64,000 bases of DNA from Streptomyces sp. Tue6028 (GTDB lineage Bacteria; Actinomycetota; Actinomycetes; Streptomycetales; Streptomycetaceae), in the NCBI RefSeq assembly GCF_002300165.1, contig NZ_MLCE01000002.1:291486-355485 (forward strand), in the 5' to 3' direction. The notes under the pieces were generated by a model. The model was not told the DNA's origin, did no database searches, and saw nothing but the letters and a program-made list of their open reading frames with translations. Of the stretch, positions 49,957-58,820 are shown piece after piece (within the stretch, counting starts at the first letter, position 1; every line of letters starts with the position of its first letter). Both the position numbers and the translations under genes were made by a program.

Positions 49957-51017
49957 GACGCGATCCGCACCCGGCTGCGGTCCCCGAGGACGAGGTTGTG
50001 TGCACCCGGCGGTTCGGGGGTGCGGGCGATCTCGACGTCCTGACCGATCAGGGAGGACTCCAGCGGCCGGACACCGGTGATCGAGGCACGGGGCATCACG
50101 ATCGAGTCGCGGATCCAGCTGTCGGTGATACGGCAGTCCTCCGCGATCGAGGTGTACGGGCCGACACGCGAGTTGGTGACGGTCGCTCCCGAGCCGATCA
50201 CGGCCGGGCCGACGACCACGGAACCGGTCACCCGCGCCCCCGGCTCGACGACCACCTGGCCGCTGATCTCACTGTCGCGCACGATCCCGGCGCTGGAGGG
50301 ATCGAGGGATCGCAGCACCAGCCGGTTGACCTCCAGCATGTCCGGCACGTTTCCCGTGTCCTTCCAGCAGCCGGTCATGACGGCGGCGTCGGTCCGCAGG
50401 TCGTGGTCGATGAGCCACTGCACCGCATCCGTGATCTCCAGTTCGCCGCGCGCCGAGGGCTCCACCTCGGCGACCGCCTTGTGCACGGCCGAGCTGAACA
50501 GATAGACGCCCACGACGGCGAGATCGCTCCGCGGCCGGCGCGGTTTTTCCTGGAGCCCCGTGACGCGGCCCTCCGCGGACACCTCGGCCACGCCGAACTG
50601 CCGGGGGTCGTCGACCTGGGCGAGCATGATCTGCGCGGCCGGCCGATGGACCCGGAACCGCTCCACGAAGTCGGTGATGCCGTCGAAGACGATGTTGTCC
50701 CCCAGATACATCACGAAGTCGTCGTCACCGAGGAAGTCACGGGCTATCTTCACAGCGTGGGCCAGACCGAGCGGCTGCCGCTGCCACAGATAGGAGACCT
50801 CCAGGCCGAACCGCGATCCGTCGCCGACCGCGGCCTCGATCTGGGCACGGGTGTCCCCGACGACGATGCCGGTCTCCGTCACCCCCGCGGCGGCGATCGC
50901 TTCCAGGCCGTGGAACAGCACCGGTTTGTTGCCCACGGGCACGAGTTGTTTGGCCAGCGTGTGGGTGATCGGCCGCAGCCGGGTTCCTGAACCGCCGGAA
51001 AGCACGAGCGCTTTCAT
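49953..51017 (-). CDS. Glucose-1-phosphate thymidylyltransferase (long, StrD-type)
   Basis: A 354-residue nucleotidyltransferase: LSGGSGTRLRPITHTLAKQLVPVGNKPV at the N-terminus, YLGDNIVFDGI, and a C-terminal hexapeptide beta-helix (VVVEPGARVTGSVVVGPAVI ...). It is the antibiotic-cluster type, longer than RmlA. It makes dTDP-glucose from glucose-1-phosphate and dTTP for the deoxysugar branch. It lies 14 bp after the biotin carboxylase gene in the same transcript. Confidence 0.95.
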   Translation of the reverse strand: MKALVLSGGSGTRLRPITHTLAKQLVPVGNKPVLFHGLEAIAAAGVTETGIVVGDTRAQIEAAVGDGSRFGLEVSYLWQRQPLGLAHAVKIARDFLGDDDFVMYLGDNIVFDGITDFVERFRVHRPAAQIMLAQVDDPRQFGVAEVSAEGRVTGLQEKPRRPRSDLAVVGVYLFSSAVHKAVAEVEPSARGELEITDAVQWLIDHDLRTDAAVMTGCWKDTGNVPDMLEVNRLVLRSLDPSSAGIVRDSEISGQVVVEPGARVTGSVVVGPAVIGSGATVTNSRVGPYTSIAEDCRITDSWIRDSIVMPRASITGVRPLESSLIGQDVEIARTPEPPGAHNLVLGDRSRVRIAS

Positions 51018-51031
51018 GAGCTGAACCTTCC

Positions 51032-52444
51032 CTACGAGGCGTTCGGTGGTTGCGCCTGCGAGGGCCCCGGGTCCCGGGTCCCTGCGGCAGCCGGCTCGGG
51101 CTCCAGGAGCCGGCCGACGAGCCCGGTGTCGTGCCGGGCCGTGCTGAACTCGTCGCTCTCGACGACCGAGCGGAGGAAACCCGCCGTGGTGTGCATGCCC
51201 TTGCCCTCGATCCGGACCTCGTCCAGGGCACGGCGCATACGGGCCAGCGCGAGCTCCCGGTCGGGGGCCCAGACGGCGACCTTGGCGAGCAGCGGATCGT
51301 AGAAGACGGAGATGCGCGAGCCGTCCCGCACATGCGTGTCCACGCGCACGAACGGGCCCGCCGGCAGGGTGAGTTCGTCGATGAGCCCGGGCGTCGGGGT
51401 GAAGTCCCGGTCGGCGTCCTCCGCGTTGATACGGCACTCGACGGCGCACCCGCGGGGCACGACGTCACGCCGGCCGAGCCGCAGCGGATGCCCGGCGGCG
51501 ACCCACAGCTGCTCATGGACCAGGTCGACGCCGGTGACCATTTCTGTGACCGGATGCTCGACCTGGATACGGCAGTTGACCTCCATGAAGTAGAAGCGTC
51601 CGCTGTCGTCGTACAGGAACTCGAAGGTCCCCGCGCCGACGTATCCGGCGGCCTTGGCTCCCTGCACGGCGTGTTCCGCCATCGCGGCGAGCACATCGCG
51701 GTCCAGCCCGGGAGCCGGGGTCTCCTCGATGAGCTTCTGATGGCGGCGCTGCACCGAGCAGTCGCGCTCGCCGAGATGGATCACATTGCCGAAGCGGTCG
51801 GCGAGTATCTGGATCTCCACGTGCCGTGCGGACTGCAGATAGCGCTCCAGATAGACCCTGCCGTCCCCGAACACGGCGGCGGCGTGGCGTCGCGTCTCCC
51901 GGTAGACGGCGGGGAACTCGTCGGCCGAGTGCGCCACTCCGATCCCGCGGCCGCCGCCCCCGGCCACCGCCTTCACCACCACCGGGTAGCCGATCTCGGC
52001 GGCGAACGCCTCGGCCTCGCGCGGCGACGACACGGGGTCCAGCGTGCCGGGCAGCAGGGGCAGCCCCGCGTCGGCCATGAGGCCGCGGCAGGTGGACTTG
52101 TCGCCCAGCGCCTCCATCACCTCCGGGGGCGGGCCGATGAAGGTGATGCCCTCGGCCGCGCACACCTCGGCGAAGTCGGCGTTCTCGGAGAGGAATCCGT
52201 ACCCGGGGTGGATCGCGTCCGCGCCGACGCGCCGGGCGGCCTCGATGACGGCGGGGATGCTGAGGTAGCTCGCCTGCGCCGACCCCGGGCCGATGCGGAC
52301 CGCCTCGTCGGCGTACCGCACGACCTCGCTGTCGGTGTCCTCGGTGGAGTACACGACGGCGACCCTGATCCCCAGTTCACGGCAGGCGCGCGCGACACGC
52401 AGGGCGATCTCGCCCCGGTTGGCGACGAGGACGGTGCGGAACAC
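51032..52444 (-). CDS. Acetyl/propionyl-CoA carboxylase, biotin carboxylase subunit
   Basis: A 470-residue AccC-type enzyme: FRTVLVANRGEIALRVARAC, DAIHPGYGFLSENADFAEVC, the ATP-grasp loop VKAVAGGGGRGIGVAHS near residue 165, and MEVNCRIQVEHPVTEMVTG. It carboxylates biotin on the adjacent BCCP. As it is embedded in the polyketide operon with BCCP and a carboxyltransferase, it should boost malonyl-CoA for the two PKSs. Confidence 0.93.
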   Translation of the reverse strand: MFRTVLVANRGEIALRVARACRELGIRVAVVYSTEDTDSEVVRYADEAVRIGPGSAQASYLSIPAVIEAARRVGADAIHPGYGFLSENADFAEVCAAEGITFIGPPPEVMEALGDKSTCRGLMADAGLPLLPGTLDPVSSPREAEAFAAEIGYPVVVKAVAGGGGRGIGVAHSADEFPAVYRETRRHAAAVFGDGRVYLERYLQSARHVEIQILADRFGNVIHLGERDCSVQRRHQKLIEETPAPGLDRDVLAAMAEHAVQGAKAAGYVGAGTFEFLYDDSGRFYFMEVNCRIQVEHPVTEMVTGVDLVHEQLWVAAGHPLRLGRRDVVPRGCAVECRINAEDADRDFTPTPGLIDELTLPAGPFVRVDTHVRDGSRISVFYDPLLAKVAVWAPDRELALARMRRALDEVRIEGKGMHTTAGFLRSVVESDEFSTARHDTGLVGRLLEPEPAAAGTRDPGPSQAQPPNAS

Positions 52445-52450
52445 TGCGCC

Positions 52451-52987
52451 TCACCGCCCGTCGGCCGGGACGAGGGAGCACAACGGGTCGCCGTACTCGA
52501 CGAGGCCCGCGTTGGGCTGGAGGAACTCGCCGATGACACCGTGCCGGTCCGACTCGACGGGGATCATCAGCTTCATCGCCTCGATGAGGCCCACCTGTTG
52601 ACCGGGGACGACAGTGTCACCCTCGGTCACGAAGGGTTTGGCACCCGGTTCGGGCGCGCGGTAGAAGACCCCGACCGTCGGGGCGTGGATGTGGTCGAGC
52701 GGGGGCTGTCCGGTCGGCGACGCCGCGGGCGTCGCGACCGGTGCGGTCCCTGCCTGCGAGGGAACTGCGAGCTGCGGCGCCGTGGTGCCTGCGCCGGTCC
52801 CGCCCGGCCAGTCCATCTCGATGGTGACCGGCCCGACCGTCACGCGGACGGCGGACGGCGGTACGGGAGCCTCCGAGAAGAGCTCGATCATGCTCGTCTT
52901 GGCGGCCTCCAGGACGGAGGGAAGACTGTCGGGGCGTCCGTCACTCAGCAGGGCGTCGAGGGTGGCGACGCTGTCGGGCGTGGGCAT
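52451..52987 (-). CDS. Biotin carboxyl carrier protein
   Basis: A 178-residue AccB-type protein. The C-terminal biotinyl domain has IEAMKLM with Lys139 as the biotinylation site and a PxxG..F thumb-like HAPTVGVFYRAPEPGAKPF segment. A Pro/Ala-rich linker precedes it. An N-terminal helix region of about 40 residues probably docks to the carboxylase. It lies 4 bp and 6 bp from its carboxylase partners, so all three are made together. Confidence 0.93.
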   Translation of the reverse strand: MPTPDSVATLDALLSDGRPDSLPSVLEAAKTSMIELFSEAPVPPSAVRVTVGPVTIEMDWPGGTGAGTTAPQLAVPSQAGTAPVATPAASPTGQPPLDHIHAPTVGVFYRAPEPGAKPFVTEGDTVVPGQQVGLIEAMKLMIPVESDRHGVIGEFLQPNAGLVEYGDPLCSLVPADGR

Positions 52988-52991
52988 CTCA

Positions 52992-54731
52992 TCACCTTTC
53001 CGGCGCGGGGCGGCCGGCCGGTGCCGGGCTGCCGAAGCCGCGGAAGCGGGCCCGTCGTCCGGCCAGCAGTTGATCGGTGGTCAGCACTGTCAGTTCCTCC
53101 AGCAGCGGCCGTACGGCGCCGGCGAGGCGCTCCGCCGCGACGCGGTGATCGCTCTGCGCGCCGCCCTCGGGTTCGAGGACGACTCCATCGACCACCCCCT
53201 GTGCAAGCAACTCCCGTGCGTGCAGACCGAGTTCACGAGCGGCATGCGGTGCCGCCCCGGGATCGCGCCACAGGATCGCGGCACATCCCTCCGGGCTGAT
53301 CACCGAGTAGACGGCGTTGCTGAGCGCGAGCACCCGGTCGGCGACGGCGAGTCCCAGGGCGCCGCCGCTGCCGCCCTCCGAGACGATCACAGCAACGATC
53401 GGCACGGGCAGCCCGGACATCAGCCGCAGGTTCTCCGCGATGGCCACGGCCTGGCCCCCGCGCTCCGCCTCGATGCCGGGGAAGGCACCGCTGGTGTCGA
53501 CGAGGGTGAGCACCGGGATGCCCACCTTCGCGGCCAGGCGCATCAGCCGGGCGGCCTTGCGGTAGCCGGCGGGCACCGGCATGCCGAAGTTCCGTTCTCG
53601 CAGCGCCGCCGCGGTGTGTCCTTTCTGCTGGCCGATCACCATCACGGGCCGGCCGTCGAGGAGGCCGACTCCTCCGACGGTGGCCGGGCAGTCGCCGCCG
53701 AGCCGGTCACCGTGCAGTTCCTGGAAGTCGTCGACGAGCAGGGCGATGTAGTCGAGCGCGGTGGGGCGTTCGAGGTTCCTCGCCAGGCGCACCGCCTGCC
53801 AGGGGTCGAGGTCGGGGACCTGTTCGGGACGGGTGAGCAGGCCGGGGTCCGGTGCGCCGAGTGCCGTGCCGGTGGACTCCGGCTCGGCCTGTTCCGCCCG
53901 AGGACGTCCCGCCCGGGTGTCCCGCGGTGGAGCCAGCGCGCGGAGCAGCCGGATCAGGGTCGCGCGCAGTTCCTGGCGCGGTGCGACCACGTCGACCTGA
54001 CCATGCTCGCGGAGGAACTCGGCGCGCTGGAAGTTCTCCGGGAGCCGCTCGCCGATGGTCCGCTCGATGACGCGCGGTCCCGCGAACCCCATGCGGGCTC
54101 CCGGTTCGGCCACGATCACGTCGCAGAGCGTGGCGAACGAGGCGGCCACTCCGCCGTACACCGGGTCGGTGATGACGGAGACGGTGGGGATGCCGGCCTC
54201 GTCGAGGGCGAGCAGGGCCTGGCTCGTCTTCGCCATCTGCATCAGCGAGATCAGGCCCTCCTGCATCCGGGCGCCCCCGGACGCGCAGACGATGACCAGC
54301 GGGCGCCGTTCGGCCAGGGCCGTCTCGGCGGTCAGCGTGATGAGTTCGCCGACGCCGCCGCTGAGGCTGCCGCCCATGAAGCCGAACTCCATGGCGACGA
54401 CCGCCACTTCGCAACCGCCGATCCGGCCGCGGACGGCGATCGCGGCGTCGTCGAGTCCGGTCCGGTCGCGCGCCTCGGCGAGTCGCTCGTGGTAGGGCCG
54501 GGTGTCCGTGAAGCCGAGGACGTCGTCGGCGGTGCGCGGCACGCCCAGGGCTTGGGACGACCCCGGGTCGAGCAGCTGGTCGAGCCGCTCCGGGGCCGAC
54601 AGTCTCCGGTGGTGGCCGCACTCCGGGCACACACCGGAGGACCGGGCGAGCCGCTTGGCGTAGACAGGCCGTCGGCAGTGGTCGCACAGCCACCAGGCCG
54701 CGGGCGTGGTCGTCTCGGCCGGGGCGCTCAT
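52992..54731 (-). CDS. Fused acetyl-CoA carboxylase carboxyltransferase (AccD-AccA)
   Basis: A 579-residue fusion. The N-terminal half is the beta subunit with zinc finger CDHCRRP...[10 protein letters not shown] and crotonase-type [20 protein letters not shown]. After a linker near residues 285-310 comes the alpha subunit ([42 protein letters not shown], [16 protein letters not shown]). It transfers the carboxyl group from biotin to acetyl-CoA. Its start overlaps the ACP stop by 4 nt. Fused forms are typical of dedicated malonyl-CoA supply in aromatic polyketide clusters. Confidence 0.93.
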   Translation of the reverse strand: MSAPAETTTPAAWWLCDHCRRPVYAKRLARSSGVCPECGHHRRLSAPERLDQLLDPGSSQALGVPRTADDVLGFTDTRPYHERLAEARDRTGLDDAAIAVRGRIGGCEVAVVAMEFGFMGGSLSGGVGELITLTAETALAERRPLVIVCASGGARMQEGLISLMQMAKTSQALLALDEAGIPTVSVITDPVYGGVAASFATLCDVIVAEPGARMGFAGPRVIERTIGERLPENFQRAEFLREHGQVDVVAPRQELRATLIRLLRALAPPRDTRAGRPRAEQAEPESTGTALGAPDPGLLTRPEQVPDLDPWQAVRLARNLERPTALDYIALLVDDFQELHGDRLGGDCPATVGGVGLLDGRPVMVIGQQKGHTAAALRERNFGMPVPAGYRKAARLMRLAAKVGIPVLTLVDTSGAFPGIEAERGGQAVAIAENLRLMSGLPVPIVAVIVSEGGSGGALGLAVADRVLALSNAVYSVISPEGCAAILWRDPGAAPHAARELGLHARELLAQGVVDGVVLEPEGGAQSDHRVAAERLAGAVRPLLEELTVLTTDQLLAGRRARFRGFGSPAPAGRPAPER

Positions 54732-54985
54732 GAACGCGCGGCGATCTGGCGCCTGGCCAGTTCGAGGAGCCGGGCCGGGGTGCCGACGTCGACGACCTCG
54801 TCGTCGGTCAGCTCGACGCCGTAGTCCCGTTTGAGGCGGGACGCGGTCTCCAGTACGGCCAGCGAGTCGTAGCCGAGGTCGGTGAAGAGCGTGTCCGCGA
54901 ACTCCCCGTCGTGGGCGACGCCTTCGCCCTCGCCCGCGCACTCACGCAGGATGCGGGTGAGCTCTCCCATGGTCAGTTCTGGCAT
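54728..54985 (-). CDS. Type II PKS acyl carrier protein
   Basis: An 85-residue ACP starting [20 protein letters not shown]. The phosphopantetheine serine is Ser41 in [10 protein letters not shown], followed by the acidic helix II and [10 protein letters not shown]. It lies 40 bp downstream of KS-beta and is coupled to the carboxyltransferase gene. It carries the growing aromatic polyketide chain for KS-alpha/KS-beta. Confidence 0.96.
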   Translation of the reverse strand: MPELTMGELTRILRECAGEGEGVAHDGEFADTLFTDLGYDSLAVLETASRLKRDYGVELTDDEVVDVGTPARLLELARRQIAARS

Positions 54986-55025
54986 GGCTGGGTCTCCTAG
55001 TGGGGTTGCCGAGCGTGGTCAGGGC

Positions 55026-56249
55026 TCAGTGGGAGGCGCCCACGACCATCGCGGAGTTGAAGCCGCCGAGGCCGCGGGCGACGACCAGCACGGCACGCAG
55101 GCGCAGTTCCAGCGGCCGGCCGACGACCACACGGAGCCCGTACCGGGGGGACGGCTGGGTGTGTGCCGCAGGGGGAAGGACCCCGTCGCGCAGGGCGAGC
55201 AGCGCGGTGGCGACGTCGAGGGGACCTGCGCCCGCACACAGTCGTCCGGTCAGCGTCTTGGGCACGGCGACCGGGAGCTCGCGCGCGCCGAAGACCGCGC
55301 CGAGCGCGGCGGCCTCCGCCCGGTCCAGGTGCGGGACACCGGCCGCGTCGGCGAAGACGGCATCGATGTCATCGGGCACGGCACCGGCGTCGGCGAGGGC
55401 GAGTTCGACGGCCCTGGTCAGGGCGGACGCGTCGTCCGCGGGCACGGTGCCCGGTCTCGGGTCGAACGTGGCGGCGTGTCCGAGGATCCTGCCGTGGATC
55501 CGGGGTGCGTGCCGCGCGCGGGCCTTCGCCTCGTCCTCGACGACCAGGATGGCGCCGCCCTCTCCCGGCACGAAGCCCGCGGCCCGCTCGTCGAACGGCC
55601 GGTACGCGAGAGCCGGGTCCTCGGCCGTGCTCAGCTGCCCGGTCGAGGTCTGGGCGATCCAGCCCCAGGGACACAGCGAGCCGTCGACCGCGCCGGTGAG
55701 CACGGCGTCCAGGTCACGGCGCAGCAGCCGCCTGGCCTGGGCGAGCGCGTCGAGGCCGCCCGCCTCGTCGGCGACCAGCACCCCGCTGGAGCCGCGCAGG
55801 CCGTGCCGGATGGAGATCTGTCCGGTGTTGACCGCGTAGAACCAGGCGAAGGACTGGTACGCGCTGACGTACTCGGGTCCCTTGCGCCACAGGTTGTCGA
55901 GTTCCTGGTGACCGAACTCGAAGCCGCCCGCGCTGTTCGCGGTCACCACGCCCACGCCGTACTCGGGCAGTTGTCCGGTGTCCAGGCCGGCGTCGCGGAC
56001 GGCCTCGTCGGCGGCGACCAGGGAGAGCCTGGTGGAGTGGTCGGTCTGCGGGACGAGGCGGCCCGGCAGATGGGCGGCGGGTTCGAAGCCGCGGATCTCG
56101 CCGGCCAGGGTGGCGGGGTAGCGCTCGGGTTCGAAGCGGGTGATGCGGCCGATGCCGGAGCGGGCCGCGAGAGTGGCGTTCCAGTACTCCTCGGTGCTCA
56201 GGCCGTTCGGCGCGACGACGCCCAGGCCCGTGACGACGACAGCGTTCAC
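55026..56249 (-). CDS. Type II PKS ketosynthase beta / chain length factor
   Basis: A 407-residue CLF, from GTG 56249 coupled to KS-alpha (4-nt overlap). It follows ActI-ORF2 closely ([63 protein letters not shown]). In place of the hallmark active-site Gln (AEQAGG in Act) it has Glu162 (ADEAGG; GAG at 55764-55766). CLFs set chain length and support decarboxylative priming. The substitution is unusual and may affect starter formation. Confidence 0.95.
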   Translation of the reverse strand: MNAVVVTGLGVVAPNGLSTEEYWNATLAARSGIGRITRFEPERYPATLAGEIRGFEPAAHLPGRLVPQTDHSTRLSLVAADEAVRDAGLDTGQLPEYGVGVVTANSAGGFEFGHQELDNLWRKGPEYVSAYQSFAWFYAVNTGQISIRHGLRGSSGVLVADEAGGLDALAQARRLLRRDLDAVLTGAVDGSLCPWGWIAQTSTGQLSTAEDPALAYRPFDERAAGFVPGEGGAILVVEDEAKARARHAPRIHGRILGHAATFDPRPGTVPADDASALTRAVELALADAGAVPDDIDAVFADAAGVPHLDRAEAAALGAVFGARELPVAVPKTLTGRLCAGAGPLDVATALLALRDGVLPPAAHTQPSPRYGLRVVVGRPLELRLRAVLVVARGLGGFNSAMVVGASH

Positions 56250-57514
56250 TGTTCCGCCCGACCGGGACGGGTGAGCACCATCGCGCTCTGGAAGCCGCCG
56301 AATCCGCTGCCGACGCTGAGGACGACGTCGAGCCGGGCCTCGCGTGCCGTCAACGGCACGTAGTCGAGGTCGCATTCCGGGTCCGGCTCGTACAGGTTGG
56401 CCGTCGGCGGGACGGCGCCGTTCTCGATGGCGAGCGCGCAGGCCGCGAGTTCGACGGATCCGATGGCGCCGAGCGAGTGGCCGATCATCGACTTGATGGA
56501 GCTGACGGGCGTACGGCGGGCGTGGTCGCCCAGCGCCTTCTTGAACGCGGCCGTCTCGTGCCGGTCGTTCTGTTTGGTGCCGGAGCCGTGTGCGTTGACG
56601 TAGCTCACTTCGTCCGGGCGCACCCGGGCCTCGTCCAGGGCCGTCTCGATGGCGGCGGCCATCTCCTTGCCGTCCGGGCGCAGTCCGGTCATGTGGAAGG
56701 CGTTGCACCGCGAGGCGAACCCGCCGACACCGGCGTACACATGGGCACCGCGGGCCCTGGCCCGCTCCCGTTCCTCCAGGACGAACACGGCGCAGCCCTC
56801 GCCCAGGACGAAGCCGTTGCGGGTGCGGTCGAACGGGCGGGAGGCGGTGGCCGGTTCGTCGTTGCGGGGCGTGGTCGCCCGGATCGCGTCGAAACAGGCG
56901 ACCGTGATGGGCGAGATGGGCGCGTCGGTACCGCCCGCGACCATGACGTCCGCCGAGCCCTCCTCGATGAGCCGTACGGCGTGGCCGACCGCGTCGAGCC
57001 CGGAGGTGCAGCCCGTGGAGACCACGGAGCAGGGGCCCTGCGCGCCGGCGGCCCAGGCCACCTCGGCGGCCATGGAGCTGGGGACGAAGTAGTCGTAGAG
57101 GTGCGGGACCGCGAGGTCCGGGTCGACGAGCCAGTCGCGGCCGCCGTGACTGGTGACGACGTACTCGCGTTCCAGGCTCGTGGTGCAGCCGACCGCGCTG
57201 CCGAGCGTGACGCCCGTGCGGCACGGGTCCGGCCCGTCGCCGGCGAGGCCGCTGTCCTCCAGTGCTTCGCGGGCGGCGACCAGCGCGAACTGGGTGGCCC
57301 GGTCCAGCCGGTCGGCCTCCTCGGCCGTGAGCCCTTCGGCCTGCGCGTCGAAGTCGCACTCGGCGGCCACGGTCGACCGAAAGGGCGAGGCGTCGAAGTG
57401 GGTGATGGTGCGGGTCGCGGTGCGGCCGGAGACGAGCAGGTCCCAGAACGGTTTGCTGCCGATGCCTCCTGGAGCGACGACGCCGACACCCGTTATCACT
57501 ACGTCTCGGGCCAT
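56246..57514 (-). CDS. Type II PKS ketosynthase alpha
   Basis: A 422-residue [22 protein letters not shown], nucleophile Cys169 in [13 protein letters not shown], histidine motifs [11 protein letters not shown] and [12 protein letters not shown], and [11 protein letters not shown] at the end. It condenses malonyl units on the ACP together with KS-beta. It is the first gene of an eight-gene operon that runs through the carboxylase and dTDP-sugar genes. It starts at ATG 57514 with GGGGGATGAG upstream and has a SARP-type promoter about 55 bp before the start. Confidence 0.97.
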   Translation of the reverse strand: MARDVVITGVGVVAPGGIGSKPFWDLLVSGRTATRTITHFDASPFRSTVAAECDFDAQAEGLTAEEADRLDRATQFALVAAREALEDSGLAGDGPDPCRTGVTLGSAVGCTTSLEREYVVTSHGGRDWLVDPDLAVPHLYDYFVPSSMAAEVAWAAGAQGPCSVVSTGCTSGLDAVGHAVRLIEEGSADVMVAGGTDAPISPITVACFDAIRATTPRNDEPATASRPFDRTRNGFVLGEGCAVFVLEERERARARGAHVYAGVGGFASRCNAFHMTGLRPDGKEMAAAIETALDEARVRPDEVSYVNAHGSGTKQNDRHETAAFKKALGDHARRTPVSSIKSMIGHSLGAIGSVELAACALAIENGAVPPTANLYEPDPECDLDYVPLTAREARLDVVLSVGSGFGGFQSAMVLTRPGRAEQ

Positions 57515-57569
57515 GCTGTCTCATCCCCCGATATCTGAAGTGGATCCAGCCTGCAATGCCGCGTCCCGA

Positions 57570-57612
57570 AGCATTCGGGGCACCGCTTGAGGCGACCTCG
57601 AACGCAAGTTGA
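57570..57612 (-). promoter_or_regulatory. SARP-type promoter of the KS-ACP-carboxylase-sugar operon
   Basis: Read leftward: TCAACTT (57612-57606), TCGAGGT (57601-57595), TCAAGCG (57590-57584) at 11-bp pitch, 8 bp, -10 AATGCT (57575-57570). Of the six sites this is among the closest to the published SARP consensus. Confidence 0.8.
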
Positions 57613-57632
57613 AGGACAGCCGCCGGTTCGAT

Positions 57633-57675
57633 TCGAGCGGGCGTCGAGGCGCGCGCTAGAGGCCCTTGCGACGGT
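57633..57675 (+). promoter_or_regulatory. SARP-type promoter of the methyltransferase-KASIII-type I PKS operon
   Basis: TCGAGCG (57633-57639), TCGAGGC (57644-57650), weaker GCTAGAG (57655-57661) at 11-bp pitch, 8 bp, -10 GACGGT (57670-57675). The predicted leader is about 40 nt and contains GGAAGGGA before the ATG. Confidence 0.72.
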
Positions 57676-57722
57676 GTGCCCGCGAGCGCCCGCTCGCCTT
57701 CCCCACATCGGAAGGGACGTCC

Positions 57723-58766
57723 ATGGCCAGCGGCACCATCACCGTCAGCGAAGCGGACTACCTGCGGATCCTCATTCACGGCACGACCGCGTTCGAACTG
57801 CTGCGCACGGGGCTTGAGTTCGACCTCTTCGAGCGCCTGGAGGCGGCCGAGGGCATGGATGTCGAGGAGGTCGCGGAGGCGATCGGCACCGAGGCCCAGC
57901 CCGCCCGCATCCTGCTCCTCGGGCTCGCCTCGCTGCGGCTTCTGGAGAAGAAGGACAACAAGTACGTCAACAGCGAGATGGTGCGGCGCAAGCTGCTCAG
58001 GTCGAGCCCGCGCTTCCTGGGCCCGCTGGTGGACATCCAGGCCGACATCATCAACCGCTCCCTCGGCGACTTCGCCGAGTCGATGCGGCAGAACACCAAC
58101 GTGGGCCTGCGCCACATCGAGGGTCCCGGCGACACGCTGTACGAACGGCTCACGGCGCACCCCGAGTTGCAGGAGGTGTTCTACCGGAACATGGGCGACG
58201 CGTCGAAGAAGGCGTTCGCGCAGATCCTCGACCGGTACGACTTCTCCGGGCTGCACCATGTCATCGACATCGGCGGCGGCGACGGCACCAACAGCATCGA
58301 ACTGGCCCGCCGCTACCCGCACCTGGAGGTGACGGTCTTCGACCAGGAGAGCGTCACCCGCATCGCGGCGCAGCGGACCGAGGACGCCGAGCTGAGCAAG
58401 CGGGTGCACTTCCACCCGGGCGACCTGTTCACCGACGCGCTGCCCGAGGGCGCCGACGGGATCATGTTCTTCCACATCTTCGAGATCTGGTCGCTGGAGC
58501 GGAACACCGAGCTGCTGCGCAAGTGCTACGAGGCCCTGCCGCCCGGCGGTGTCTGCCTGGTCTACAACTTCGTCTCGAACGACGAGGGCACCGGCTCGAT
58601 GAGCGGCGGGCTGGTCTCGCCCTACTTCCTCACCCTCGCCTCCGGAGAGGGCATGACGTACGCCCCGAAGGACATGGACAAGGCCATTCGCGACGCCGGC
58701 TTCTCCCGCGTCGAGCGCTACGACGGCCTCGGGTTCAGCCACTCCCTGGTCGTCGGCCACAAGTAG
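57723..58766 (+). CDS. SAM-dependent methyltransferase, candidate 6-methylsalicylate C-methyltransferase
   Basis: A 347-residue enzyme of the same plant-type class as the other two methyltransferases. It has a winged-helix N-terminus (HGTTAFELLRTGLEFDLFERL), SAM motif VIDIGGGDGTNSIELARRYP near residue 182, and FFHIFEIWSLERNTELLRKC in place of the usual HDW. The missing catalytic His argues against ordinary O-methylation. It is first in the operon with the KASIII-like gene and the 6-MSA-type PKS, so it may C-methylate the salicylate, as the methyltransferase in the polyketomycin pathway does. That assignment is inference. Confidence 0.82.
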   Translation: MASGTITVSEADYLRILIHGTTAFELLRTGLEFDLFERLEAAEGMDVEEVAEAIGTEAQPARILLLGLASLRLLEKKDNKYVNSEMVRRKLLRSSPRFLGPLVDIQADIINRSLGDFAESMRQNTNVGLRHIEGPGDTLYERLTAHPELQEVFYRNMGDASKKAFAQILDRYDFSGLHHVIDIGGGDGTNSIELARRYPHLEVTVFDQESVTRIAAQRTEDAELSKRVHFHPGDLFTDALPEGADGIMFFHIFEIWSLERNTELLRKCYEALPPGGVCLVYNFVSNDEGTGSMSGGLVSPYFLTLASGEGMTYAPKDMDKAIRDAGFSRVERYDGLGFSHSLVVGHK

Positions 58767-58820
58767 GCGCCTCGTCCGGGCCGGCGGCAGCCCCCGGGCC
58801 CACAGGAGAAGGAGAGTTCA

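Noticed and set aside
57624..57639. GGTTCGATTCG resembles a tRNA T-loop
   Set aside because: No matching acceptor stem, D-arm or anticodon arm is found around it; the segment is better explained by SARP heptamers of the divergent promoter.
55026..58760. A 1,244-codon leftward frame covering KS-beta, KS-alpha and the methyltransferase
   Set aside because: It is a read-through of several frames in high-GC DNA. The true genes are KS-beta from GTG 56249 and KS-alpha in another frame, supported by motifs and 4-nt coupling.
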